A stretch of DNA of 64,000 nucleotides from Xiphophorus maculatus (GCF_002775205.1 NC_036444.1:3762501-3826500); one strand, 5' to 3'; positions 22,728 through 34,192 are shown, counted from the stretch's first letter. The notes: generated from the letters alone by a model not told the origin. Made by a program: numbers and translations.

Positions 22728-25700
22728 ATGCCCTCTCGCTGCAGGAATGCGCTGAACATCGTGGCCACCACCCTGTTTGCTGCGGTGGTTCTGTTCACCA
22801 TCCTTCTGGCCTACGTCACAGGTTGTCTTCTCTCACCAGCTGCATTTACATTAAACATATAACCACTTTAATTAGAATTACGAAAATAAATTAGCTTAAT
22901 GGAAACATGGAAATAAAAAAAAAACAAAAAACAAACATGTCTTGGTGCTAGGATGAAGTGCTTTTTCGTCCATATCGGAATTAGTGTATTCTGCAAAACT
23001 GCATTAGAAACACCAACCGGATGTTACTACTGGCGGAAATGACAAAGAAGACCACAGAAAGTTTTAGGAAGATGATGGCGCACTGTTTTTTAAAATGTCT
23101 TATTGTGTGAAAAAAATTTATCCAAAGCATTTCTTTTTTAATGGAAATAGCAAAACTGTGTTATTGTTGTTTCTTTCTAACTTTAGCGGCATATCGACAA
23201 AGTTTTGCACACATTTGTCATGGAAACACAGCTACACTTAGAGTAGGAATGATGAACCTGTTGGTGTGGGTGGCCTTGAGCCTTGAGCCCCAAAAAGTCT
23301 TTGGTCGGCCCTGCTCAGTGTAACGTCTCCATGAGGAGAAACTGTGACGCTCATGTTTGGTTTCTGAAGGTTACCAGTTCATCCACACCGAGCAGCATCA
23401 CCTCTCCTTCGGCCTCTACGGCGCCTTCCTCTCCCTCCACCTCTTCCTCCAGAGCCTCTTCGCCTTCCTGGAGCACCGGCGGATGCGGAGCCCGGCCCGG
23501 CCCCAGCACCTGCGCCGTTCCGTCGCCCTCTGCATCGCTGCCTACCAGGAAGACGCGGACTATCTGAGGAAATGCCTGCGCAGCGTCCGGCGGATCTCCT
23601 TCCCGGGCCTGAAGGTGGTGCTGGTGGTGGACGGGAACCGGCCCGAGGACCGATACATGATGGACATTTTCCAGGAGGTGATGGGCGGAGCGGAGCAGGC
23701 CGGCAGCATGGTGTGGAAGGGGAACTTTCACAGCGATGGCGGGGAAGGAGGAGGCGTTGGAGGAGGGAGGAGGAGCGCGGTGCACATGGAGGAAGCGTCC
23801 CGGGTGGCCCGGCTGGTTAAAGGCCGCCGCTACTCCTGCGTCATGCAGGAGTGGGGCGGGAAACGGGAGGTGATGTACACCGCCTTCAAAGCTCTGGGCG
23901 ACAGCGTGGATTATGTTCAGGTAAGAAAAACTCCTTCAAAATCTCACCAGGTGGTTAAAATTTCGCTTTTCCTATGAAAAATGTCACAATAACATATTTT
24001 GCTGGACAATAAAATTGTTCCAGAAGTTATTACGATTAACAATATCGTTGTTTTGAGAACATTTTCAAGTAATATTATGCTAATGGCAAAATAAGGCAAG
24101 AACACTTTCATACAGATGAATAAACTTTAAATTCTAATGAACATTTAACACTGAAACTGGCTGACATTTTGAATATCCAAAATAAATCAACAAAACAACA
24201 AATAAAATTAATTATGAAGATTATTTAAGCAAAATTGTCCCTCAAAAAATTGATAGTTGCCAAACTGAAGACAAATTTTGGTAGGAGAAAGAGAAATAAA
24301 GTTAAATCATAAAAATGGAAATTATTGAACTTGTTTTAGCTTATCATGCGATATCTCCAACCACAAAATTAAAGGAACTACTTATTTATTGGAACTACAT
24401 GTTAGGTCCAATGTAGATATAAAATAAATAATAAACTCCTTCCAAAAAACTCAAATCAAAAAACTAAATTTTTCGGTTAATTTCAGAAATTTTCTAGAAA
24501 AAAATAAGAACATTTCTGAGCTACAAAAGTCAAAACGTTGCGAGAAAAAACAGAAATTTTGAGATTGATCTCAGAAATTTTCTAGAAAAACTTTGATGTT
24601 TTCTAGTTTCAAAAGTCAAACATTTGCCAGTAAAAAAAAGATTGAAATTTTTAGGTTAATCTCAGAAATTTTGTAGAAAAATATGTGGAAATTTCCAAGC
24701 TTGAATAGTAAAAAAAAATAGCAAGAAATTATGAGATTAAATAATCTCAAAATGTATTACTTAACTAATATAATGACCAATATGTGAGATTTACTAATTA
24801 ATCTCACATATTATCTAGAAAAGTCTTCAAAATTTATGTCTTTCAAAAGTTGGAAATGTTCTAGAACAAAATGTTGAGATTAATCTCAACATTTTCCAAG
24901 TTTGTTCTAGAAAACTTTTGAGATTAATCTAAAAATTTGAGGTTTTTGGTTAAAAGTTACCCCTTTTTTCTACCTATTATCTACCTACCTACAATGGCCC
25001 TAATCTTTACTTTCATCAATTAGCAAATCATTATTTAATTTGTTAATTTCCATCAATTTCCATATTTTTCAGATTTTAGAAAGTTTGAGTAAAGTGTTTC
25101 ACATGTTTTCACTGTGAAACATGAAAACATGTTTCAAACTCTTAAATTCTCCAATATTCGGCTTTTAAGACACGTTAGTGTTAGAAGTGGGTGATTTTAG
25201 ACATTTTTGTACTTCTGCTCCCAAAACAGTCTAAACACTCAAAACCCCCTCATCTGCTGCGTCGCGCTCCGGGTCAGAGGTCGACCTGCTGATGTGAAAC
25301 CTGAATGATCCAGCTCACGTCTCTGTCAGCAGTCCTTCATTTCTCTGCAGATTTTTTACGCATAATCAGCAATCCTTGTTCTGCAGCAGCTGCAGCCTGA
25401 ATTTGACCTTCTGAATTATTCAACCCTTTGTCTTGCTGTACAGGTGTGCGACTCGGACACTGTTCTGGACCCGGCTTGTACTATAGAGATGCTGAAGGTT
25501 CTTGAGGAAGACCCGATGGTGGGGGGAGTCGGCGGGGACGTGCAGGTAGGGAAGCTGATCGTTGATCTGAAGGATCTTTGTGATTCGTTTTCTGCAGTGA
25601 GCAGAGCTGAGAGAGCTCTCAGTCTGGAGGAAACCATCTGAAACATTGACAGACTTAAAAACATCTGATCCATGTTATAAAGAATTAAAATTAGGGCCGA

Positions 25701-27354
25701 AACTAACGATTAATTTAGAAAGCGATTATTCTGACGATCAATGGGATAAAAACTGTTACAGTTTTTTTTTAAATTATAATTTATTTCTGCTTTTTAACAG
25801 AACAATGAACAACATATATACGATATGCCCCCATTTTATATGCTTTCTGTTTAATTAATATTTTATTAATTTTCTGTAACCTCTGTTTGTTGTTTATTTT
25901 TTTAGTTATCTACTTTTTATCTACCTTCTTGTTTAAATAATTGCTGGGTTTTTTGTGTGCTTTGTTTTATTTTTGGTTTATCTTTGGAGAACAAATTACT
26001 TGAGACAGTCATTTATATATACATTTTATATTTTTATACAATATTCAAGCCCTAATTTAAATTAGAAAATAAACATTTTGCATTGATTTAATGTTTAACC
26101 TGACCATTTCATGCATCTATAAAAATACTTCTAACATCAAGATGTGAAAACATCAATACAGTGTAGGTCTGATGTGTTGATTATTTTTTGGATAAATTGA
26201 TTAATAATTTGATAAAATAGGATTTTTTTTTAAAACAGAATTTAGACCAGGTGAAGCTAAAAGGAATAGCGGAGTTGTAGGAGAAGGTTCTTTAATCTTG
26301 AATGCTCAGTGTTTGTATTTTTGCAGAGTTTTGGCTTAATTTCTGCTCTGACTGTGTTGTTCTTTGCTGAAAGAAAATTCTTTGTTTTCTACAAGACATT
26401 TCTCTGCACCGTGTCGCCCTCCAGATCCTCAACAAGTACGACTCGTGGATCTCGTTCCTGAGCAGCGTGCGCTACTGGATGGCCTTCAACATCGAGCGAG
26501 CTTGCCAGTCCTACTTCGGCTGCGTCCAGTGCATCAGCGGCCCGTTGGGGATGTACAGGAACTCCTTGCTGCAGCGCTTCCTGGAGCCCTGGTACCACCA
26601 AACCTTCCTGGGCTCCAAGTGCAGCTTTGGCGACGACCGCCACCTCACCAACAGGGTGCTCAGCTTCGGCTACAAGACTAAATACACGGCGCGGTCGCAG
26701 TGCCAGACGGAAACACCCACGCAGTATCTGCGTTGGCTCAACCAACAAACACGATGGAGCAAGTCTTACTTCCGTGAATGGCTCTACAACGCCCTCTGGT
26801 TCCACAAGCACAGTCTGTGGATGACCTACGAGTCGGTGGTCACCGGTTTCTTCCCCTTCTTTCTGGTCGCAACAGTGATCCACCTGTTCTACCGCGGGCG
26901 GCTCTGGAACATCCTGCTCTTCTTGCTGACGGTGCAGCTGGTTGGGATGGTGAAGGCCACCTACGCCTGCTTTCTGCGAGGAAGTTTGGTCATGATCTTC
27001 ATGTCGCTCTACTCTCTGCTCTACATGTCCAGCTTGCTTCCTGCCAAAATGTTTGCCCTGCTCACCATCAACAAGGCCGGATGGGGAACATCTGGCCGCA
27101 GGAAGATAGTGGTCAACCTCATTGGTGCTGTGCCGGTCACAGTTTGGGCGCTGGTGCTGCTGGGAGGCGTGGCGTATACCGTCTACTGTGAAACCCAGGA
27201 GCCGTTCAGCGAAACGGAGAAGGCCTTGTTGATAGCGGGGACAGTGCTGTACGCCTGCTACTGGCTCATCCTGCTGGTGCTGTACTTAGCCATCGTAGCT
27301 AAACGATGCAACAAGAGGGAGGAGCAGTATCACCTGCCGTACGCGGAGTCCTGA
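22728..27354 (+). CDS. has3: HAS3, hyaluronan synthase 3 (complete coding region, 558 aa)
   Basis: Coding exons: 22728-22821, 23370-23920, 25444-25545 and 26425-27354 (stop TGA). Frame is kept across all joins and the total is 558 residues, against 553 in human as I recall. The enzyme makes hyaluronan from UDP-GlcNAc and UDP-GlcUA at the plasma membrane and extrudes it. The sequence shows an N-terminal membrane segment (about residues 8-31), a second near 40-60, then the GT2 domain: VVDGN, the VCDSDT metal-binding motif (about 216-221), [17 protein letters not shown] (GDD about 318-320) and QQTRW (about 356-360), followed by several membrane helices. The C-terminus ([13 protein letters not shown]) is HAS3-like rather than HAS1 or HAS2. 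ATG follows the splice acceptor directly. A Gly/Arg-rich insertion lies between WKGNFH and [10 protein letters not shown]. Neighbours TANGO6 and CHTF8 match mammalian synteny. Confidence 0.97.
23975..24360. repeat. CAATAAATCAATTAATCGCATG repeat, 3' part
   Basis: Words such as ACATATTTTGCTGGACAATAAAATTGTTCCAGAAG, ATAAGGCAAGAACACTTTC and AATATCCAAAATAAATCAAC match 21810-22000 and 4212-4440. In HAS3 intron 3. Confidence 0.6.
24440..24960. repeat. TTCTAGAAAAA / GAGATTAATCTCA quasi-tandem repeat, copy 1
   Basis: Irregular reiteration, every 50-60 bases, of TCAGAAATTTTCTAGAAAAA, GTTTGAAAAGTC and the palindrome TGAGATTAATCTCA. The same composition occurs at 40630-41145 and 48355-48955 in UTP4 introns. 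AT-rich and non-coding. Confidence 0.7.
25690..26355 (+). repeat. GATTAATCG-family repeat, diverged long copy
   Basis: Opens with AGGGCCGAAACTAACGATTA and closes with TTTTTGCAGAGTTTTGGCTTAATTTCTGCTCTG, bracketing AT-rich sequence. It ends only about 70 bases before the large HAS3 coding exon. Confidence 0.6.
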
Positions 27355-27556
27355 ACCGCGGCGGCCGGATGGTTTCCAGGTTTCACTGCAGTTTGACTCT
27401 ACAAGGTGGAGCAAAGAGCTGGGATCTTCAACACTGGTGCTACAAAGACGAGAATCTGAAATCTGAGAGATGGATGGTGCTTTGTACTGTTTGGATTCAG
27501 GTCTTAAAGCTGCAGAGTGACTTTTATAAAAAAATATATGTTTTAAAACTGTCACT

Positions 27557-27985
27557 TTGTCATGAGACATTTAATCTGTGAAAAGATCGATATGATTTAT
27601 TTCCTCCCTGAGACCAAAAACAACCAGAGCCAGGAGGCGGGTTTCAGCACCGTTAATCAAGCTCACATACTGGCTGCTAAATGTGCTAATGGCGGAAACA
27701 ACTCAGATGACAGGAAAATCTTTTATCCACCGTCATCGGTGGCTATGCTAACTAGCTTTAGCCTCCACAACAAGGTCTGCTGATGTTGAAAAGTTGTAGT
27801 AGGGATCAAGCAGGGAATGGAAGGGATGAGAAGCTCTACACAAGATTGTGATTGACAACGCTTAGACCCCCCCTCCTGACTCTGATTGGTTGTTTTCTTC
27901 AGACAGAAGAAAAGTAGTAGCTCAGAGAGAAAGTGGAAGAGATCGATCTTTTTACAGATTATCTGTCTCATAACAAACTGTCATG
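27557..27985. mobile_element. Fold-back element with about 100-bp inverted arms, in HAS3 3' region
   Basis: The left arm 27557-27655 (CATGAGACATTTAATCTGTG AAAAGATCGAT ... ACAACCAGAGCCAGGAGG) is an imperfect inverse of the right arm 27865-27985 (CTCCTGACTCTGATTGGTTG ... GATCGATCTTTTTACAG...CTGTCTCATAAC). The loop holds about 200 bases. If the HAS3 3' UTR is longer than 200 bases it includes this hairpin. Confidence 0.75.
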
Positions 27986-28223
27986 CCATGCAACAGTTCT
28001 AACAAATATGTAAAAAACATATTTTTATAAACATTACGTCTGCAGCTGTTCAGATGGACATGTAGGTATTGAGGAGAAGTTAGCGGCAGATCTGTGATTT
28101 TTTATTTTTTTATTTTTTTACAAAGCAGAAGTGAGAAAATTAGAGGAGGAAACATCAAAGTCCCTGATGTGCCTGAGGCAAAATTTAAAAATTTTTAAAA
28201 TCCAGTCCCAGTCCGGTCCTGTA

Positions 28224-29147
28224 CAGAGGTGGGTAATAACTAGTTACATTTACTTGAGTAACTTTTTGGAAAACAAATTACTTTTAGGACTATATTTACT
28301 ATGTTGTACTTTTAACTTTTACTTGAGTAACTATAATTAAGTGTCTCTACTCTGGAGTAAAATGTCTGGATACTGTGAATAACTTCACTGAATGAAGAAC
28401 AAACTTATTTTAATATGAAACTGTCAGAAGTTTCATATTGAAAGAAATTGATTTGGATTTTTTTTTACCCTTTTGCCTTATTTTATTATTTTGTAATTAT
28501 GTTATTTCAGAAAACTTGCTAAGCCTGGTGGTTGGGGCGATGCAGTCATCTGTCGTGTTTTTGAGTTAAAAAATGTTTATAGATGACAGGAAGTTTGAAA
28601 ATATCAGTTTGTAATTTTGTATTAATAGCAATATCTAAACACCAACTACAAAGTCTTAAAAAGACAGACATAAAAAAATACAATTAAAATAAATATAATT
28701 TTTTGCACTTTAGTTGTTTAATCCGAAATAAAGTGTCCAAAATTTTTATCCGCTACTTATTGTTGTTAGCGTGTAGATCGGTGGAGACAGGAAGTGATTA
28801 GAGAGTAAAAAAAGACGCCTGATGTCAGTTTCTTATGTGTTGACATATTGACCACATCGTGCTGCCTTTATGCTTCCAACCATCTTATCAGAGACTCTTT
28901 AACTCGTCTTTGCTATCACTGTCAATGGTTCATTAAAAAATCTATAATTAATAAACAATGTTTAGCCAAATTAAGCCTGGTGGCCCGCCAGGCTTATAAT
29001 ACACTGAATTTATATGAATTATTTTCACTTTGAGTTTTAAAATAACTAAATTTCCTCTTAATAGACTTTTCATCAAATACTTTTTAACTCTTAATTGGAT
29101 GGCAACTCTTACTTGAATACATTTTTAGCTACTCTGCCCACCTCTGC
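28224..29147. mobile_element. GAGTAACTTTTTG-family inverted-repeat element, copy 2
   Basis: Terminal inverted repeats CAGAGGTGGGTAATAACTAG at the left and CTACTCTGCCCACCTCTGC at the right. The left interior ACATTTACTTGAGTAACTTTTTGG matches 13380-13410. The centre (28510-29030) is unique filler with no transposase frame. Confidence 0.8.
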
Positions 29148-30845
29148 ATATCTACTATCTCTAAACTGTTAAATGCATTTCTGCTTCGGCACACCTGTCT
29201 CAAATTAATTACTCATTATCAGGCCTCTGCAGAGTAAAAAGGTCCTAATGAACAATTTGATTCAGGTGTCGAACAAGAGAGCCATCTAAAAGTTGAGTAG
29301 CAGCTCTCCAGGACTGGTCTTTGGGACCCATCATGTACAACCAGCCAATAAGAAAACATGCAAGCTGCAGAGTAAAAACATGCCCTGATCTGAGGGTAGT
29401 GCAAGTCTAATTTTAGAATGATGATTAAATTAAAATAGCGGGGAGAATGGGAGCTCTCAGTTGGTCAAAAATAAAGAAAACACTGCAATGACAAAGCTAA
29501 TACCTGAACGTTTGGTGAAAAAGTGAAAAGTTGGACTGAAAGGTCAGTAGTTTCTCTCAACTTCTGTCAAAACAACACAAACTGGTCAAGAGTTGCTGTA
29601 TTTCTGTCACAACTCCCACCCAGCTGGTGGAATCGAAGTGTCAGTTAGCCAGAAACAATCTGAGGGTGATCGCTGCGAAGCAGAACCTGAAGAAATCAGT
29701 TATTTCTGGCATTTGCTGTTTTGTTTCAAGGTAATCTGAAAGCAAACAGTGTGGAGAGTCCAGAACCCAAATATTTAGAAGAAACAGGGAACATTTTCAC
29801 TCAGGGGACATTTTTTTAAAGTCCTGATCTATTATTCATAGTGTATTTTTATGTTTCTTTCTTCGGCAAGAGATTCATTTTTAAAATGGTCTTGATCAGT
29901 AGTTCTCCAAGATTTATGAAGTTTTCTTTAAACTTTGGTTGTTTTTCACTCGTTTTCTGTTTAGTCTTTGCACCTGGCCATTTTCAGATTTTTCATTTTG
30001 GTTGTAAAGCCAATTAATTTTAACTAATACTCATAACCTCAATGGATGAACAGTGTTGAGTCAATAGAAAACTTAAACCTTTGTTAAATTTGTTCTTTAG
30101 ACATCTTTCATTACCAGAAACCAGTCACCAAAACACATTTAGTTTGCATTTCTTTTGCTGGAATAAGAAAAAAAACAACTAAAATATTGCAGTTTTACAG
30201 ACATCAAATAGTAAATTAGCTTCAACAAAGAGATTTCCAAACAGCAATTACCTAAAATAGCATCATTTGAAGAATTATACTTTTTCTCTGTTATTGCAAT
30301 AATCTGAAAACTTTAGAGAACTGTAGAAATTTTTACATTATTCTCTGCCTCATAAAAATCACTACATTAGCTCAGCTGAGCCTGTCTTAGTTCTGTCAAC
30401 ATAAACTTAGCTCCACTGAATTTAGCCTACCCTAACATATCTTAGCTTTTTTCTACTTACTCCTGTTTTGTGTTTGATTATCTTAGTTTGGGTTATATTA
30501 CTTTTTTGTATTTGACTTTACTCCCCATTATCTTGCTTAAGCTACAATGCCTCCGATTAGCGTAGCCAGATTTAGCATGTATTAGTTTAGATTACGTTGT
30601 CTATCTGATCATATATTCGCTTACCTGATTATATCTTAAATACCATAAACAGTTAATCTATGAGATTATGAAGATGGTATAATCTACACAAGCAGATTTT
30701 TATCACCTTTTTGTAATTTTAATATTCATAAATGTTGAAACTTCTTTTTATGTTGAGTGAGCTCACCAGCTGCTAATAACGTGCCTTGACGAATATGACA
30801 TCTGTGCCAATATTAACTTCTTATTTTTATAATTATTATTATTAT
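29148..30845. other. HAS3-CHTF8 spacer, nothing recognised
   Basis: AT-rich with no long open frame, RNA gene or repeat that I can support. Short TTAGC-rich sequence at 30370-30620 resembles decayed simple repeat. Confidence 0.5.
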
Positions 30846-30965
30846 GTAGTTTGGCCGCCATCCAGCAGAGGGCGCCGCTGGTCTTTTTTTTTTTAGCGGA
30901 GTCAGTTGATATAAACAAAGATGTCGGCGATATCGCAGAACGGAAAAGAGAAACGGTTTGTAGCG
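30846..30965 (-). repeat. Dispersed GC-rich repeat, inverted copy of 17200-17345
   Basis: The reverse complement gives the same ordered words as 17200-17345: CGTTTCTCTTTCC, TCTTTGTTTATATC, GACTCCGCT, then GGCGCCCTCTGCTGGATG. Poly-T at 30887-30896 is an internal expansion. Confidence 0.7.
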
Positions 30966-31525
30966 GTCCTGTTTAGAAATGTAAATACTGGACAGGTTTA
31001 CCTCAGCAGCGTCAGAATATTATTAAAATTTACCCTTTAGGTTATGGAAAGACGGTCGGTGTTCTGTCAGATCAGCATACGCTATATCTATCAGACAAGT
31101 ATACTGTCATTACCATATGATTTTATTTAATCAGCAACACAGAATCATGACGTAGATCGTCAGACATTTTGCTATTAAAAGCTGTACGACATCCTGACGT
31201 AGCGGTTTAGTAGGTTAATGAGTTTTACATGGGCGTGTTGTAGTGTATATAGACTCTGCTTATATACACTTTGAAACCACGACGATGCATGTGTATCTAA
31301 CTAATTATCATTTAAAACTAATTACTTATTTTCGTCCCAACTTGTCGCGTATTCTGAACTGACAGCTCCTCTGACGGTCGGACTTCTTAATGAGCATGCG
31401 CAGGAATGCGTACTCACTGCATGTAGCTATAGACCCTTTTCACATGACGTCACACAACTTCCGTTTTGGCTCGAAGCTGTGTATCCTTAGTTCCGGTGTA
31501 CATAGTAAGTAATGATAAAGTTGTC

Positions 31526-31531
<6 letters not shown>

Positions 31532-31604
<73 letters not shown>
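31532..31604. repeat. (TA)n(GA)n microsatellite
   Basis: About 22 TA dinucleotides (31532-31575) run straight into about 14 GA dinucleotides (to 31604). Likely polymorphic. Confidence 0.97.
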
Positions 31605-31606
<2 letters not shown>

Positions 31607-31649
31607 TATAAATCTGACAGCATATGTTGATCAGACAGATCACCGGAGC

Positions 31650-31797
31650 ATGGAGTTTACACAGTCTCTAAAACATTTGCCTAAAATAAGATTTGAAGAT
31701 ATATCACGATTTGCAAACCAGTTCTCTCTGACAAAAAAATCTAAATTAGACAAAGGCTACAAATTCTTCACCGAACAATACCTGTTTGACTATGAAG
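31650..31797 (+). pseudogene. Exon-like reading frame of a transposon-related gene
   Basis: ATG at 31650 opens 49 codons beginning MEFTQSLKHLPKIRF and including KLDKGYKFFTEQYLFDYE. It ends at a good splice donor (GAAG|GTAGGT, intron from 31798). The layout (a hydrophobic-charged start, then a KGYKFF... block at the donor) resembles first exons of a family of fish SWIM/YqaJ-type transposon-related proteins as I remember them. That homology is from memory and is weak. No second exon was found before the element ends, so it is probably a leftover or captured first exon. Confidence 0.4.
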
Positions 31798-32319
31798 GTA
31801 GGTATTTTTGTTTTGCGTAACCGTTAGCTTAGCATTAGTGAATTTTGTTAGCTAGCTAACTACGTGACATAACTGTTCCTTAACCAAACCTTTTTACTGT
31901 TTTTGAACTATAACGTTTTAGGCTCTAATCTTGATCAGATTATTAAATTATAGACTGGAGTTGCCACTCATCCCATAAAATAGGGATTTGTTTGTTATAA
32001 GCAGAGATGTCCGGTGCCGCCGCTGCTTTGTAATGCCTTTAATCGGACCACTTTTTCGGTAACGAATAATCTAACGAGTTCGTATTTCAAATCCAGTAAT
32101 CAGATTAAAGTTATTTATCCAAATCATTGCACATTAATATTTTCTTGTGTATTTATTTTTATTCCTTCTTTGCGTCTTTGGGAGAGACTCTGTGACAGTT
32201 AGCAGTGACAGAAACATGAACAGTGCATGGAGATGCGCATTTTGTTGCTGGAAAAACAGAAATATCGTCAAGCCCAACTGTTATTTGTGGCTTTTGTCTT
32301 GTTTTTATTTTCCATTAAT

Positions 32320-32697
32320 ACAGAAAACGAACCTCTAAACGTTACATCACTGACAGGCGGCGGTGTATATGTTTCCTAACTGTGGCTAAAGCTGCTGCTA
32401 GCTGGTTTACTCATGATCGGAAGCTGGTTCCTTTGAATACAGTTGGAGAATGGTAAATTGACAATGACTGATAACGGTTATCTAACACGTAAACACCGTT
32501 TTATAAAACACAGAAAGTGAACCTCTAAACGTTACAGCGCTGACAGAGAGTATATTTTTCCTAAATGTGGCTAAAGCTGCTGCTAGGTGGTTTACTCTCC
32601 GATCGGAGGCTGTTTATTTTATACACAGATAGAGAATGGTGAATTTACAATGATTAGTAACAGCTATCTAACACTTAAATGCTGTTATTATTAAACT
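32320..32697 (+). repeat. 190-bp tandem duplication inside the TIR element
   Basis: CAGAAAACGAACCTCTAAAC (32321) and CAGAAAGTGAACCTCTAAAC (32511) start two parallel units. Both continue through GTGGCTAAAGCTGCTGCTAG, GGTTTACTC, GATCGGA, GAGAATGGT and TATCTAACAC. The copies have diverged by point changes and small gaps. Confidence 0.85.
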
Positions 32698-32918
32698 TAC
32701 CTTTTATTATATCCTTAAGATTATGAGAATGCGGGAAGTTTTCAGCTTGGTTCCCAAGGCAAAATCACACCGGAAGTAAAGATACCCAGTTTTGAGTTAT
32801 GGCGGCCATTGTCTGACGTCACTGTGAAAAGGGTCTATTCTGACAGCGTATGATAATCTGATAGAACACCGGCCCTCTTCATAAGCGAAAACGGAGGGTT
32901 TTAAGAAAATGGCCGCTT

Positions 32919-33078
32919 GGGCGTGCCGTGGTGGCGGAGGGGTTAGGCGAACCCGCGACCCTCAACGCGGCTGTCGCGGGTTCGACTCCCGGACCGTTTA
33001 CCGCATGTCTTCCCACCTCTCCTGTCAGCCTACTTTGAAAAAGGGACACTAGAGCCCACAAAAAGACTCCTTGCGGAA
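32919..33078 (+). mobile_element. tRNA-derived SINE, copy 2, with perfect 16-bp target duplication
   Basis: Head GGCGTGCCGTGGTGGCGGAG with A-box-like sequence, B box GGTTCGACTCC (about 32979-32989), then ACCGCATGTCTTCCCACC, also present in copy 1 at about 1004-1018. It is flanked by AAGAAAATGGCCGCTT at 32903-32918 and 33079-33094. The perfect duplication indicates a young insertion. It is shorter than copy 1. Confidence 0.9.
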
Positions 33079-33094
33079 AAGAAAATGGCCGCTT

Positions 33095-34049
33095 ATTGAT
33101 CATAAGATTAGCTCATTCATGATAACCTGCGTCCCCCTCTGTATTTATCAAGGTCAAGCGCAACGATTTGAGTGAAAATTAGCTTATGGCAGCTAAAGTC
33201 CAAAGAATTAAAAAAAAAAAACTTTAGAAAGCTACTGATCAGGACTATATTAAAGATGATAACGTATGGAATATTCGGCAACTTAAAACTCAACAGACAG
33301 AAATGAAGGAAGGGAAATCTGATTTTTATGACTGGTTTTTCAGAGTCTGAACCCAGCAGCTTTGACTCCGTCCCACTGGTCACCAACAGCACAATCACCT
33401 GTCCGAGCAGAAAATCTGAATCCTCAAGCAGCTGGATTTCTGGTGCTGTCCAGGACTAATTTATTGTTCATGAGGGTCCAAGCCTCCGTTTACAGCCTCT
33501 ACTACAGTTTCATTCATCAATTCAGAGATTGCTTTAAACATGTTCCTAGGATGCCAGCTTTCATGTTTTTCTATCGAACATTGTTCTTTTAACTGCTGAT
33601 ATTTGGGTCATTTTACGTCAAATGGACTTTGTTCAAAACCGTGTAAAGACTGAACACCAAAGAGATTTAAGTTATAAAATCCGGGAGCGTGTCTCCAGTG
33701 GGACTTTCTCTTTTAATTTATGTTTTTCTGTTGTTGTTTTGTTCAGTTTTAAATGTATAGATTCAAAAAGGACTTGTACATTAAAAGAAAAAAAATGTCT
33801 TTTTAAGATATCATATGAGTTCTTGGTCCGCCATCTTGGAGGGACAGCGGAAGCTAAATCCTAAACAACGTATTTTTTTCTGAGACAATTTAACAGCTTA
33901 CAGATTTCTTGTTTCAGGTTTTTTTTGGTCACAAACAAATCTTTCAAACAAATTAGAATTTATTTTTAAATCACGAATTAATATAATTAATGTTATTGAT
34001 CTAACATTATTTACTTATAACACATTCTGTAAGACATTTCCCCCCACAT
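33095..34049. other. Spacer, nothing recognised
   Basis: Open frames at 33117-33398 (-) and 33362-33864 (+) overlap or follow one another without domains or splice logic; none is called. Confidence 0.45.
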
Positions 34050-34192
34050 TATAACATGCTAACAAGCACTTTTTAAATCAACATTAAGGAATTGTTTTTT
34101 CTTGAACCAAGCACCAATATTTTGCTGAAAAGTTAGTTTTGTCTTATTTCAAGTGTACTGAGAGATTTGCACTAGAAACTAGACCACCTGGT
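34050..34192. mobile_element. Fold-back MITE, copy 7 (right half only)
   Basis: CACTTTTTAAATCAACATTAAGG...TTTTGTCTTATTTCAAGTG...GCACTAGAAACTAGACCA matches right arms of the other copies. The left arm is absent. Confidence 0.7.

Larger units (their letters stand above)
31430..32837 (+). mobile_element. 1.4-kb terminal-inverted-repeat element carrying an exon-like frame
   Basis: Left end TAGACCCTTTTCACATGACG and right end (reverse complement) TAGACCCTTTTCACAGTGAC. Both continue into GTCACACAACTTCCG / GTCAGACAATGGCCG and both reach a TTCCGGTGT motif about 60 bases in (31492 and 32771). TA may be the target duplication. Inside are a TA/GA microsatellite (31532-31604), a start-plus-donor exon-like frame (31650-31797) and a 190-bp tandem duplication (32320-32697). 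No complete transposase is visible, so it is non-autonomous. The superfamily is not established. Confidence 0.75.

Noticed and set aside
23351-23820. Antisense and alternate-frame open frames over HAS3 exon 3
   Set aside because: Shadows of a GC-rich coding exon whose true frame matches HAS3 motifs.
32014-32338. Two overlapping open frames inside the TIR element
   Set aside because: No similarity recognised and no donor/acceptor linking them to the mini-exon at 31650; treated as chance.
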